Below, piece after piece: positions 41,468 through 54,394 of a stretch of DNA of 64,000 nt. The stretch is from Pyrrhoderma lamaoense (lineage: Eukaryota > Basidiomycota > Agaricomycetes > Hymenochaetales > Hymenochaetaceae): contig NBAZ01000014.1 in NCBI GenBank assembly GCA_002794735.1, forward strand, positions 186,001 through 250,000. The letters run 5' to 3'. How positions within the stretch are numbered: position 1 is the first letter of the stretch; each line of letters begins with the position of its first letter. A model generated the notes under the pieces. It made no database searches. It had not been told where the DNA came from and saw only the letters and a list, made by a program, of their open reading frames with translations. Position numbers and translations under genes: made by a program.

Positions 41468-43027
41468 TGTTGAATATATCAGAGTCGAGTTAGTAAATTG
41501 CGCATCTGTCGTACGAAACTATGTAACAAAAGGTTCTAGTAAATGTGATTCTGTAGATTAAGAGACATACTCACCTGATATCAGAGCTTGTGTTTCTCTA
41601 GTAGCTGAGGTGACATTATGTGCCCGGTTCATTCATGGTAAGTAGGTCAGTAAAGATTTGTCTGCAAAATTACTAGGTTGTGATAATGTTTGTAAGACGA
41701 TTTGATAACGTAATCCCTTCCAAATTGAGCTTAAAAGGTTTTTTACTACTTTTAGCTCCAACATATTGGTAGCGCCTAAATAACCGGGACAGATTGACAA
41801 GTAATTGTATAGAAATATCAGAAATATGAAGCTCAACCTATAGCATGCTATACTATGGCTGAATCACAACTCGATACTAGTCCCTGACCTGATGTGAAAA
41901 AAATGTTACATCCAAAAACCAGTTTCCTGAATTGATCAGTTCTTATTCCTCAAGCCGATCTAATCAAAATACTTTGTCAGCTAGTGTGTACTCATAGTTG
42001 GAGCATAATAGAACCCGATAAAACTCCCTCCTACGATGAAAGATGCCGGCTGAAATTTTCATAGTTAGAGCTCCGCCAGGGTTTTCTACAGCAAGGTAAC
42101 TCGGGTAATGTGATTAAGCAGAAACTAACTTTGACTAAATCTGAATATGTCTACGGCGTAAGCTTCTATGTTCTATTCGGTAGCATATCGGCTTTCAATT
42201 ATAATAACATCGCCGAAAAGCATATGAGGACCAATTGATTCTGAATTTGCGGATCGAAATGGGAAAAAAGAAGAACAGCGATAAAGGGGTCAACAAAAAA
42301 ATGGAACCGTATCTGTCAAGCCATATACGCCGGACTATAACAGAAGATTGGCGGGCTTGAAAGTAAGGAAAAAACTTCCCTGTTTCTGAAGAGTTCTAAA
42401 CTTACTTATACTACTCACAAGACTAGGAAGTAAAATTTGTACACACTACTTTATAGCCTTCCTCTCTCAAATAGTGATTCACGGTGCTCACCTGACAATT
42501 AATTCACTGATGCACTACTGAAGTCAATATGACCCGCATACAGAAATATGGTTCCTACCTTTGTGGAGTTTTAGAGTTTCGATATCTACCTTTGATACTT
42601 CTAAACAAGGTACCATGCATTATCCATTTTTTAGAAATACGGGGGTTGGTTACGGATCTTTCCTAGAGCACCACCCGCAGTACAATTTGTGAATCATACT
42701 AATTGGATAGTTTTGAAATCTACACCACGAATGTGCCATGTGCTTGGAAACGTCGGACTAACTTCCAGTAGCCCGTAGATACAAACGATAGATAGAGATA
42801 GAACAACATTTCCCCCTTTTTGACTGATTTAAATGAGATAATTTTTGCATCTAAAAAGTGCACCTCCCCCCCGTTCGTCAAGGCAATCCAATCTTTTTTG
42901 CATTCTATGAACAAAGAATAATCTTGCCGGTAATACAAATGTGCGTATTTAAGAAAACACAAAGGAATACACTATGTTTCAAAAACAAATTATACAGTAA
43001 TGATATAATATAGATGAATGTCAATTA
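41468..43027. other. Convergent spacer between FMO-1 and SDR-2
   Basis: 3' flanks of two genes reading toward each other. No open frame of note, no RNA gene and no clear repeat seen. Confidence 0.5.
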
Positions 43028-44308
43028 CTAATACGAGGAAGGGTGTTTCAGGAGAATCTAGTAAACCAAGTTCATTATCAACTCTAAATGATATTCCTAT
43101 GTTATTGAAACTCACCCCTCCGTCAATCAAAACTGTTTCTCCGTTAACATACCAATTAGCAGTGAGAAATAAAGCAAGGGAGCCCATATCACGATTTGTC
43201 CCGCCAATCAATGATACACCGTATCTGGCGCCTGGCGACAAGGTATGTCGAAAGGAGGAAGTCTTTCTGGGGAATCATTCCTGTTTCCTTCAACTCAAGA
43301 TGAGAAACGCCAGCAGTATCCATAGTCCCGGGCGCAGTTAGCTCAGTGATAAAGAATCCAGGTGCAATTCCATTCACTCTAATACCTAAAGGTAGTAACT
43401 CGTGGGCAAGGGAGCTAGTAAAATGCCCAATAGCACTTTTGCTCATTGCATACGGTATTCCAAAGCCCGCTGTTGAAAGATCTTTTGTCCAGCCGTTCAT
43501 ACTGCTTATCATGACGATTTGTGGTGCAAACTTAGCACCCCCCGGCGTAGACTTCCAGGCTTCAAGTAGCGGAAGAAATGCGGCAGACATCCAATAGGGC
43601 CCGATAGTATTGGTTGCAAAGGTGTTATTAAAGTTCTCTTGTGTGATCGCTAAGTAACGTTCTGCGAATAGATCAGCTGAAGTTTCTTTTGATGCAGGGC
43701 TAGCAGACGTATTGGGTGCTGATACTGCTGGTGGGAAAGTAAGGCCACCTTCAAATATTCTGATCAATGTCGTCATAAGTCATGCTAAACTGAAGTGTGT
43801 AATTTCAAAAATTACCCCGCATTATTGAAAAGTATAGTAATATGCCCTTCCCGTTCTTTTATTTCCTTTGCTAGACGTTTAGCCTCATCCTGTAAAGTTA
43901 TTGATTGGTTTCCAGTAGTTCTACTTGGAGCATATATTTAACTCACTTTTAGTCTGATATCGCCACGAATACCGATCAAACGCCCTTTACCTCGTCCATG
44001 ATTGGCGTCGTTATATGCACTAGCAATACTACAGGATAATCTTTCAGTATCTGAGTTGACAATCATCTCTTTACACACATACCTGTCAAGATTTTTCTGA
44101 TCTGCCCAACGATATATACCTTTGCACCATTTGACATTAGTGCAGTACTTATCATCAGTCCAATACCCTAGTGATTTCAGATTTCAAGAACATTCACGAT
44201 AAAGTCAGAACTCACTGTCCCCCCTCCAGTCACAACCGCAACAACTCCGTTTAGGTTGAATATACTAGCCGCAGAGAGGTTTCCGAGTACTTCATCAGGG
44301 GTAGACAT
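43028..44308 (-). CDS. SDR-2: short-chain dehydrogenase, paralog of SDR-1, with two frameshifts
   Basis: Same enzyme type and exon plan as SDR-1. Exons on the minus strand: 44308-44216, 44167-44083, 44028-43947, 43889-43816, 43759 to about 43095, and a short last exon ending at 43028 with ILLKHPSSY. Motifs present: VVTGGGTGIGL, NNAG, SSMNG and YAMSKSAIGHF. After KETGMIP the frame breaks twice compared with SDR-1: a C run is one base short at about 43260-43263, and another base is missing near 43218. Adding both back gives a segment that matches SDR-1 residue for residue in style (IPPERLPPFDIPCRQAPD, then GVSLIGGTNRDMG). As written, the frame ends early at 43189. Either a recent pseudogene or two consensus errors. 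It lies between FMO-1 and P450-4. Confidence 0.8.
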
Positions 44309-45158
44309 GATGGGTGTTTGTTGTGTCTATTCGTTTCATCAAACCTAGTTCGTTGAATTCGATATTTAAGTACACTTCTGAAACAGATATCATTGCATTT
44401 CAGGGACAGATGTCAGCAAGGGCTATACCCGATATTCGCATCTCCGCTATGGTTTTTAGGTGAGTATTATACATATCCATTCTCTCCATCCCTTTAAACA
44501 CAAGAGCTAGTGTTGAAACAAGTGGATTGTTTCGAGGAATAAGATCTACCTCTATGGCTATTAAGAAGGTGTATTGATCCTGCACTTGTATGCTTCTTCT
44601 CCAGCTCAGCTCAGCTCGGTTTTGTTTTGTGGAAACTTCGAATGGTTCACGCAGAATAAATGTGCGCGCTAAAATACAAATTTTTAGTGATTAGTTAGTC
44701 AGTTAGTTGCGCCGGCCATATGATTTTCCTATTAAATCCTGCTCATCGTTTCTATTTAGAAACCCCATCTCGGGACAATCTCTTTTTCATCATTTTTAAT
44801 AACAAAATCGGACCTAGTTGGTTTAAGCAATTCTTACTCAACTTCGGATTCAAACACTACATAACTACAGGTGATACTTGTCTCCCGCAACACTATAGTA
44901 ACTAACTATAATAAGGAAACTTCAGCTTAACTTGTCTATTTCAAGTTAATATTTGATAACCCTTTTCTTCTTTCTGATAAGAACTCCAGTATTGGTGCAT
45001 CCACTAACTCATCCAGCTCATATATTATGTAGTGATAGAGCAAAAGTAAAGTCTCATGATTTGATACTATGATCATATGGTATCACAAATTTCGTTTTCT
45101 ATTAATTCTTTAGATACACAAGATCGATATAATATGCACGGTAATTGGCGAGCTTAAT
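44309..45158. other. Spacer between SDR-2 and P450-4
   Basis: SDR-2 promoter (TTAAATA on the minus strand near 44365) and the 3' flank of P450-4. Nothing else recognised. Confidence 0.45.
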
Positions 45159-47441
45159 TTACTCGCACGAGTCAAAATTTGTTGCTTGAAATTCCGAGTC
45201 AAGAGCATGTTGTATCATGGAGATGGCTTTGTCCGAGCGAGGTGTAATCGAACACTTGAATGGCTCTGGTTTCCTGGGTTTCGGGTAGTAAATCTACTAA
45301 TCCACTGTTACAAAAAAGAATAGTACCTTACAAAATAAGAATCATAATCAGATGTAGGAATTATTGGCACGCCGTCATCTCCGACAAGCTTGTCGATATC
45401 AAAGGTGGCAAGGATACAAGCAACACTCAAGAATATCTAGTGTTATCTTGTTAGTCATAACACCTCAGACGTACTCATGATTACGGGGCGCTTTACCAAA
45501 TTGTCAGCTAGGTATCTTCCAGGACAGATACTACGAGAATTATAAGCTTAATCCATTTCAGACTTGTCTTATTCACCGTCGTCCAAATCCAAATGCTAAC
45601 TTAGAAGGATCTAGAAGGGCTTCCTCGCCTTCTGTTGATAACCAACGTTCTGGTTTGAACTCATCGGGGTCCATATATATCTCCGGGTCTCTGAGTACGG
45701 CCCTATACATATCTCAGTATCTTGTTCAAGTATATGAACAGCTGAAAGTAGAGGATACAAACCAGGCGTTAGGTAAGATTGTGGTGCCCTTAGGAATAAG
45801 GAAATCACCATACATATCATCCTCCGTAACTGTATGTGCTATAGCTAGTTGAAAGGGAGTCAGAATCAGATATTTGTGCATGTGATAGGCCGTACCTAGA
45901 GGTGTTACTGGTTGCCACCTGGTTTGAGTTAGCTTACTAGAAAGTAACTTTGTGATAGACCTCGTACCTCATACATTCCTTACAGATAGCCTCGATATAA
46001 GGTAAGTTCGGCCGATCATTAAATATCGGAAGAGTATCCTGTCCCACCACCCTATCTATTTCCTCTTGTCCACGTTTCAAAACTTTCGGATATAAGACCA
46101 TAGCAAGTATGAAAGTTGTTATTGCCGAAGTTGTCTTTAATAATATTCGTACTTAGCTTATATCATAGTGATGATATAACTCACTGTCTCTACGCCGGCT
46201 AGAAGAATGAAACAGGGTTCAGAAGTTCTACCCAGCGTAGAGGAGTATACAATCTTACCACCATAGACTACGGCAGCTATGTTTTTTATGAACTCTTCAT
46301 CTGGGGCCAACTCATCCTCGTTTCGTTGTTGGTCAATGAAGTTGCTGACAAGGGATGGGAATGCTATCCCCTTGATCTTATTTCATATAAGCTCTTGAAG
46401 TGGTAGTTACAAGGACATCGAAGAAACCGAAATGCTACTCACGGTATTGCCTTTCGTCATTTCGAAAGGTTTGTCACGCATAACCTTACCAATCTTTCGA
46501 CCTTCCTTGGCAACTTTTTGAAATTCTGTACCAGGAAACCAAGAAGGTAGAAACCGAAGCCAAGGTAAAATATTGACCAGATAGAATCCATTTGTTTTCC
46601 GGGCAACATTCATGGCTTGTTCGGATAATTCGATATAAGGATCATTTTTCTCAACAGCTTCAGAGGAATATTCATTAGTAAAGACACCCCATAGAGGAAG
46701 TTGCAGGAATATCTGCTACCATTATATCCATAAGTCATTCTTAATACCACTCTACCCGAATAACTAGTTTATCAGTTAGATATTTCTCGTAGTTCTTTCG
46801 TTTGTTGTGAAATATGCAGACATACTTTCGTACTTGTGCGGCGAAGTCATTCGGTGTTTTCAGTAGGCCATCAAGTAGCATGTATACTGAAGATTCCTGA
46901 ATCTTGAGATTATCCGAGATTGATTCTTGTTGAAAGTATTGATATAAAAGCTGTCTCGATCTCTTTAGCTCTTCTCCATAAGGAAGAAGTGCCAATACCC
47001 AGCTTGTCCATCCACCACTAAGAGGTCCATTAGTCGCTAGAAAATATAGTATCTCATAACATACAGTTCGAGCATAACATGCTTTGGTCTAGATGAGTAT
47101 ATGCTTCCTCGTTTTTCTAAGAGATCCACTATAGACTGATAGGAATTTAGAAAGAGAAATGGAGATCCAAACAGCTTGATGAACACGAGTGGCCCTGAGA
47201 CAGTCGAAAATTTGGAAGCTAATAACGAACAACATGATTATTCTCCCACCATATTTTTTCCCCAGTGTCTTGCAGTTTCCCATTCGTCCCGTGAGGGCAT
47301 GTCAAAAACATTGCCGATTAGAGGGAGTCCCTCAGGACCAGGCGGATATAAGCTTGTATTTCTTATGCGCATCTTCCATATCCTTAGGATCCAGAGGCAG
47401 ATCAAGGAGCAGAAAAATGAGGTTGCAAAATATACGAGCAT
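45159..47441 (-). CDS. P450-4: diverged cytochrome P450 with one frameshift at the first intron
   Basis: The most diverged of the six P450s. ATG at 47439-47441, N-terminal helix (YFATSFFCSLICLWIL), hinge PPGPEGLPLIGN. The first exon should end WGKKYG, but an A run is one base short (A6 at about 47255-47260, A7 expected), giving WGKNM and a frame mismatch with the next exon; no alternative splice site fixes it. Downstream: I-helix AGVET on a 14-nt exon, KECMR as ExxR, PERW, heme loop FGFGRR and ICPGRYLA, and a longer C-terminal tail ending NFDSCE at 45159. TATAAATA lies 44 bases upstream. It stands apart from the tandem arrays, next to SDR-2. The single homopolymer lesion may be a sequence error. 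Confidence 0.83.
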
Positions 47442-48067
47442 TATCAGAGGAGATGCCAGAGATGTCAGTAGTAATGTAAGTGAGTATTTATACTAGGTTT
47501 TTACCATAGTCATAGGGTTCAGTTTGAAAAAAAAAACTACACGCAGTTATACGAGGGAATGTTTGCATTTCTAAGCTAATTTGATTTTAGTTGGCGTGCT
47601 ATGGCATCGGTAGCGTTGGAGAGAATCAACGATAGTCGTTAGTGCCTAGGATACTGCATAAAGTGGCAGATATAGATCTAGATTACGTGTCCAGTATAAG
47701 AGAAGAAAATACAGTGCTGTTTTAGGTGCGATATATGCAGAGATACGTGTATTTTATTGATTTTCAAATCATGTCGTATGTCGAAAACGTCAGCTCATGT
47801 TTGCAGTAAAATGAAAGTGTAAGCCTGATGTGTCAGACGCTTATCTAATCACGTAATTACATGTTAGTGAACTCTACGAGGATGGCAACAATATTCAAAT
47901 TACATGGAACATTCTCCTTCTTTTCGACTGATTCTGAAATGCAATTGAACTTATTCACTCTAAATGGGTATAAACGCAAGAAACACATTGGTAGATTGAA
48001 GTCAAATAAATATCCAGAATCGCAGTGTGGTAACGAAGGTGTCTCGCTCACAACGTGGTAGTTAATT
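47442..48067. other. Divergent promoter between P450-4 and the CH-like protein gene
   Basis: About 0.6 kb separating two genes that read away from each other. No coding content recognised apart from short chance frames. Confidence 0.5.
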
Positions 48068-49659
48068 ATGTCTGGATATCTGAATGAAGGTGTGGTATAG
48101 TCTAATGCCACTTTAGTTTACGTTAGTAGATACTTACCCAGAATATAGAATCACTGACAGAAACACTTAATGCTCTTTTGGATGCCATTTCAATTCCTTT
48201 CACGCTTTCCAGCCCCCTGGAGCTCACACCATCACTCATTCTAGCTATATTCGAATCCATGCTTCGTATACGATTACCTCTGTCTCCTGAGACGCGAAAA
48301 CTCTCGACGTATCGCTCTCGTGTTGACGCGATGAAGATTGTCATTGGTGTCTTAGCAGATGACATACTTGGTGTTGCAGGTGAGGTGGATAGCAACCTGA
48401 GCTTAAATACAGCCAGCACTGGATCAACGATTCTAGGAAGAGGTCTTGCTTGTGATACCAGTGACAGTAAAAATGAAGGATTACGAAGGATGAAACTAGG
48501 CTTTGGTGATTTGGATCCGAGAAAATTGGCCCAAGGTCATAAGGAAGAAGTGCTTCGCATTGCTGGGATCTTGTGCTGGCTCGCAAAGAAGATGCACTAC
48601 GTCTCTGGCGATGGAAGATATATCAGAGAAATAACTCTCTTGTATGACAAAACAGCGAAAGCAGCTAGTGATCACTTCGACTTTGAGATGGTACGAGGGC
48701 AACACGAGGATAAGGGCGAGGAATCCGACACTGCTCCCACTGATTTTGGCTTCCAGGAGATGGAAAGGTCAACGCTGTCGCTTTCGTCGGGTTTGACAGA
48801 GAGCTTTGACTCATCTCTTCTCAAGCACTCAATGCAGAGCACACAAGAATCCGAAACTACGGTTAGTGGTCACGATGATGAAATAGATTCAGATGATATC
48901 GGAATGATCTCGGAGTTCTCACACTCTTTTGAGCCGATGTCTTATCTAGAAGACAACTTTGAAGGCACAAAAGACTCCTTGGTTAGCTCTGATCACATCA
49001 TTGAAGTGAGGGATGAAGACATTTCTCTTCCTCCACTTTCGCCTCGGCCAGAACATAGACGAAAGTTCTCAAAGAACTCGTCTGCTAATACGGAATCAGA
49101 CCTAAGTATTGAGTTTGCAAGAGGGAAGCCAGAATCTACATCTGTTTCTTATTGCCACTGTTCAGGCCATCCAAGCCATCATTCGGGAGAAGTATCTAAT
49201 AGCTCGGGTGCTATTCCACCTCTACGGACCTCGGGTGAACTGTATGTAGTCAATTTCGATATCGAAATAAGGAATTATGAGACTTGGCGAGAACAAGAAC
49301 GAGGTCTGTCTTCTCGGTGCAGCACTTGTTCTCAATTGAATATTCACCCTCTCAAAACCCAACTTGACATGAAGAGCCATACTTTTGGTATCACGGACTC
49401 AGACTTTTTGGTGAGTACTTCATATAAAAGCTTGCTTACGACGGTCATCTGACATTCAATTCTGATGACATGTGTAAACTAGAGTTCTGAATATCGTACA
49501 CCTCATCGCCCAACTTACTCTGGAACTCACAATACCCCTAGTACTGGTATCCTGACTCGACATAATTCACCATCTCAGTACACTCTTGCTTTGTTGAACG
49601 AACGTGCTCGCTTACTTTCCGAACTCTCAAAGATGAAGCATGAAAGAACTCGAACATGA
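48068..49659 (+). CDS. CH-like domain protein (CEP95/DUF5745 style), possible centrosome-related protein
   Basis: Three exons fit in frame: 48068-48089, 48149-49410 and 49483-49659. The 22-nt first exon (MSGYLNE) was chosen because it joins seamlessly to SLTETLNALLDAISIPFTL at the acceptor at 48148. Residues 1-150 have the pattern of the N-terminal CH-like fold of CEP95-type and DUF5745 proteins: ELTPSLILAIFESMLRIRLP, MKIVIGVLADDILG, and LDPRKLAQGHKEEVLRIAGILCWLA. The rest is acidic and Ser-rich, with a Cys/His pair motif (CHCSGHPSHH), and ends in a conserved-looking helix SPSQYTLALLNERARLLSEL. Such proteins are linked to the spindle pole body or centrosome in other lineages; here that is inference. 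No frame damage. It is the first of three non-cluster genes sitting inside the P450 cluster. Confidence 0.75.
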
Positions 49660-49839
49660 TACTCTTGAAGTCTGTCGATAGCTATGCTTGCTTACGATAT
49701 TTTTTCACCGTCTCGTTGCTCTATAGATGTCTTTAATGACTCATTGGTTTAATATCCTTGGTTTGATCGAATGGATAGAAATGAATTATCAAAGAATAAT
49801 GCATATGTAAAGGAATTACATGTAATATAATCATGTTGA

Positions 49840-50847
49840 TCAATCGACTTTGCGAGCCCAACGTCTCCCACTTGGTGATGAGTAACGTTGTCCGGATGGT
49901 GAAGCAGGTGGTACAACAATATCAACTTGAGTCTGATCAATAGTTCTAAACTTTTCGGAAGCTGATGGTTTCCCAATATCAACAGACTTCATTTCAGAGT
50001 CCTGGCCCCAGTACATCCACATCTGCGCGGCTAAGACGCAATTAAGCACTAAGGCGAGGACAAAGCCTGTCAATAGCAGTACGTCATCAACTTCTGTGAG
50101 TGTAGTGAAAACTCTCGCGAGGCAACCAAGCACTTGGGAAGCAACAGCAAATGCAGACAGCTGCCCTGTTGATTGAGCACGATAGTTGCTCGTGATCTGC
50201 GGAAGCTTAGAAAATAAGCTCAATGGTAACGTTGCAATTGAAGGAGTGAAAGTGTTGACGACGGCACAGTGTACAGTGCAAATGCACCTGCAATGGTAGC
50301 AATGAGAGTTCCAAATGCAGAACCAAGATTGCCACCTCGCGCACGCCGTGTACCTGATGACGGATAGTACGCAATAAGCACTGTGATAAGTGCGTTTTGG
50401 ATCGTGAGGAAGAAATTTTCGCCATATGTTGAAAAGGGGAATGTGTTCCTGTAGGAATACGCGAGTGTGATTGCGTAGGCAAGGGTCTCGAGAATATAGG
50501 CTGCAAAAGAGAGTCCTCGCGCGGAACGTGCTCTAAGAACTTTACAGAATGGCTCAGTCATCACAATTTTAAACCCGGGGTTGTATAAAAACTTACTGAT
50601 GAACACCTGAGGAACCTTCATGATTGAGCCACCCAAGACTATTCCAAAGCCAAGTCCTTTTGAAACAGCATATTTGAGGCAGTCTATATCCGCAAGGTCT
50701 AAATCTTCAACAAGAACTTGATAGCATTTCTATGTCACAATTAGTCTTTGCTTCTCAATAACAAGTGAGCCTTTTTCTTACCTCTCCTATAAGTGCAACA
50801 GCAGGGTCCCGGATAAAAGATGGCAAATTTTGGGTTATGGAAGTCAT
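49840..50847 (-). CDS. MPDU1: Mannose-P-dolichol utilization defect 1 homolog (MPDU1, PQ-loop), with one apparent frameshift
   Basis: ER membrane protein of the PQ-loop family needed for use of dolichol-phosphate sugars in glycosylation (family knowledge). Exons: 50847-50782, 50729-50597 and 50539-49840. Visible: KGLGFGIVLGGSIMKVPQ (first PQ loop), ARSARGLSFAAYILETLAY, the strongly conserved YRNTFPFSTYGENFF, and SLFSKLPQITSNYRAQSTG (second PQ loop), then two more helices and a polar tail ending WARKVD. Between helix 4 (TVPSSTLSLLQ) and the ATLPLSLFSKLPQ segment, one base is missing at about 50234-50240 (CAATTGC, where CAATTTGC would restore the frame). A 55-nt intron could bridge the frames but would remove a helix. 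Because this gene is normally single-copy and conserved, a consensus error is likely. Confidence 0.88.
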
Positions 50848-51538
50848 TGCAGATAAAGAAGCACGAAAATACAAACATCTTATATAAGTACGTGTCACTT
50901 CGTCCATGACCGTGGGAATTTGAGCGCATATACTTCAAATTTACTATGAAGAAATAATCGCCAGATCTCAAAATCTAAGCACAAAGTTTGTTCAAGATTA
51001 CTTTGTGATTTACTGGATTTGAGTAGATACAATGCGCAAGAGAATACTCAAGATTTGATCGTTAGCTCACAAGTGTGTGTGTGTGTGTTCTCGTCAGGTT
51101 CACGAGATCTAAATAGAAAATCTTGAAACCAATGAACTCACGCATGTAATCAGTAAAGTGGTAGAAGGGTACAAAAAAACTTTCAACTATGCATTTATTG
51201 ATCGCAATAACGATAATAAAAATCTGGTAAATAAAAGAAAATATTTATGAGAACTATTAATAAAAATGACACATGTATTTGCTCTGCCAATCACATAAAT
51301 ACCAAGGTCTCAAATAAGGGTAAGGTTAAAGAATAACTTTGACATGAAAACGTGTTTTTGTAGCCACCATCTAGACGAGAGGTATCCACAGCAATGATAT
51401 TGCGCTCGTGATACCCGCATAAAATAATTAATGTGTGCTATGACAAAATAGCACGCTAATACAGGACCCCATATGCTCTAATCTCGCTTGTCTCCTAGTC
51501 GCCTCAAAGTCAGGACCGAACTCACCTTCAACTTGTTT
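50848..51538. other. Divergent promoter between MPDU1 and arrestin-like gene
   Basis: AT-rich, with a short TG repeat at about 51074-51087. No genes seen. Confidence 0.5.
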
Positions 51539-53372
51539 ATGGACGCAGTAGAAAGTCTACCGACATACTTCCCATCGCAGCCAACTCCCTCTTACACAAA
51601 TGAACCTCGTCCGGACGAGGAGTGCCTTGCAATAACATCACGAGAAAGTGAGCGTGCGAGACCGCCAAGAGGTGTCTTTAGGGTGTCCTCCAAAAGCAGT
51701 CGAAACGCGGTCACGCTAGAACTCGAGAATCAGGAGGTGAATGCGACCATCCCATGTTTTGACAGGGATGCTGTCGTGCGTGGTCGTATCATTTTGCGCA
51801 GTCGAGAAAAGGTGCAAAGAGTTGTAGTGGAGGTATGTGTGGTTTAAGCCACATTTACGTTTTTTTCCGCTTATGGCTAATTACCAATAAGTTGGAAGGT
51901 CAGCTAAAGCTCTCAATAGCGGAAGGCGGCAATAAATCAAGGCCACTTTTCAGAATAGCCCATGTCATTTGGAAGAGAGGTAGCCAAACGACTCAATGCC
52001 CTCAGACCCTTGAATTTGTAGTTCCTCTGCCAAACTCGTACACTTCGGGTTCACGGTCGCGCCCTTTACCACCCTCATACCAAATTGTATTCCCAGGAGT
52101 CCCAGGTCTCTACGCAAATACATCCTATACCATTACTATACATATATCGCGGGCATGGAAGCTTCTCCCAAAGCCACTTTTGACGTGAGTATATCATATT
52201 AAGGTCATAGTGTCGTGATTACTGACGTATATGTAGGTTAAGCACTCCAATGAAGTACTATCCTCGCACGACAGCTCCAAGAGTTATCAAGAACATCCAT
52301 CCTTTCTTTTCTTTAATTAAGACAGCTCCAGAGGAGTATCACCAGGTGGGCACCCTCATTATGAGACATAGAAAGCACCAATAACCAGATTATGTTATTG
52401 TTAAATAAAAGGTCGTATCAGCTATGCGCACTAGATCAGGTTCTGGGTTCGCTCCTATACATTGTCTTGTAAGCATGATCTTTGATATTCAGAAAGCTGT
52501 AATCATCTATATCAACTACGTCTATTCTTCTACTAGCTATTTATTCCATCCACTTGCATTTATGCTATTGACGATGAAATTCCATTTCATATCCAACTTA
52601 TTGCACCCTTATCTTCGCTCCTCGCCTTTACGCAACCACAACCATGCAACGGTCATGTGCGATCCTCAACTACATCGCAGCTTCCATCAGAACAGCAGAC
52701 CACGGAACACATGGATTCTAACACATTAGTGCGGAGGAGTTCATCAGCTTCAGTGTCCATCGACAGGAACAACATCTCTAATATCTCAATGGGCATTAGT
52801 CGTTCTAGGCGTAGTACTTCATCAAGATATTCGATCCGAGTCTTCTTGTTACGACAAATTATAGTTGAGGTTCGAGGACAGCGCGCATGGCGTACCTGTG
52901 TGCTTGGCGAAGGCAGCATTTCACCTAGTCCTCCAGGACATAGCCCTCCAGCACTTACCCATATCAAAGCTCCCCGCAAAGTTTTCATCACTACGAGCGC
53001 TCCACTTCTTCTTCTCCTCACAATCTCCCTATGGCAAGCACGCGGAGGCCTAATGTCTACTCGCGAATTAGTGAGCTTAGTGGATATGTCTTCGGCTCCG
53101 CATTGAGCTCAAAAAATAGTACTTCTTCTACTGATGGGCGGGGAGATCCGAGCATTGACCCAATTGAGAGTTTGGATTGGGATGGGATGGTGCGTGTAAA
53201 GAACCCGAGCGAGATTCAGACAGGAGGATTCGCCACTAGTAGTCTTGTTGTGAAGGACTTTATCGTACTGGAATTGCAGCCCACAGAACCTGCAAAGAAC
53301 CCATTTATTACTCTTCAACATGCACATCCTATCAGATTGGTGACGGATACACTTGAAGATACCTGGGCTTGA
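51539..53372 (+). CDS. Arrestin-like (alpha-arrestin) protein, with one apparent frameshift
   Basis: Probable alpha-arrestin, a cytosolic adaptor that links membrane cargo to ubiquitin ligases (family knowledge). The ATG at 51539 starts MDAVESLPTYFPSQ; an in-frame TTG at 51488 is not a start. Exons: 51539-51832, 51892-52184, 52237-52345, 52412-52468 and 52537-53372. The arrestin N domain has ELENQEVNATIPCFDRDAVV, QTLEFVVPLP, PPSYQIVFPGVPGLYAN (its PPSY could serve as a PPxY motif) and TPMKYYPRTTAPR; the C domain has CIYAIDDEIPFHIQLIAP, and the tail ends in LQHAHPIRLVTDTLEDTWA. In exon 5 the frame changes by one missing base between the GEGSISPSPPGHSPP segment and YPYQSSPQSFHHYERS, at about 52951-52960. 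The literal frame ends at 53106. No splice site explains the shift. Confidence 0.8.
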
Positions 53373-54394
53373 TACAATAATTACCCTTACCTTTCTCCTT
53401 TAGTTTTCTGCTTCCATACGTCAATAGTGACCATAGTATTAACCTTCTCTCTGTAATTTGTTTATCACTACCCATATTCTGTTGTAGATGTAACTATTTT
53501 TATTCGTTGGCTTTAGCTGCGCTAATCATCGTTTTACTAAAGATAATAACCCTTCTTATGTTTCCTAGTTTTGCCCTTTCCTTCGCTTTCTCTTCATATT
53601 CGCATTTGCATCAAGTAATATTAACAATTGAACGCATTTTTTTTCATCAATTAAACGCAATGTTCTTTTTAGTACCTTCAATACATTTTCTGACTTAAGA
53701 GGTGGAGAGGCATAATCTCAATTTCCCCCAAGTGCTCCTTAGAAGGTCTCTTGGGTTAGAAAGCACTAGTCTTTACTACCGATCTCATTCAGATCGCATC
53801 TGATCTCTTGTATCCTAGGAATGATTCCAATATCTATAAGTCAGTATTTGACACACACGTGTGTGTTCGTAAAACCACCTTTTGGAAGTAACTCTAATAT
53901 TATTCTTGCCGTCTCACTCTATCTGAACAACAGAATCTCTTCAAGTTTATCCATGGATCGTGCAATAAGGATCAAGTGAATTTTTTTTGTGGCCAAAGGC
54001 GATATATGCTTACATTTAGAGTTGGAAGCCGTAATTTTGCGACCATAATGATACTCGGGATTCTGATTGATGATACTGATTTGTAACTCACTCGCGTCTT
54101 TTTTAGATTCTTTATCTAGATTGCCGCTTTCTACTCCCTAAACATGGATGTACATGGCTTTCGAGTAAGTTGTGATACAACTACATCCTAGTCTAATTTC
54201 TCAATATGCACTTCACATTGTAATCATAGATTCATCAGGAAAGGTGTTTTTCTCAGTAACTTCTGGAGTTTTTCAAGGCAAAGAATACATGGTTATCGAA
54301 TTGTGAACTAATAAATGACATTTAATTACCCTTACTATGTCATACAACTAGTATACTCATAATCAGCTTGACGTTTTGAGGTTCTCTATATTCA
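53373..54394. other. Convergent spacer between arrestin-like gene and FMO-2
   Basis: 3' flanks of two genes facing each other. No coding or structured element recognised. Confidence 0.5.
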
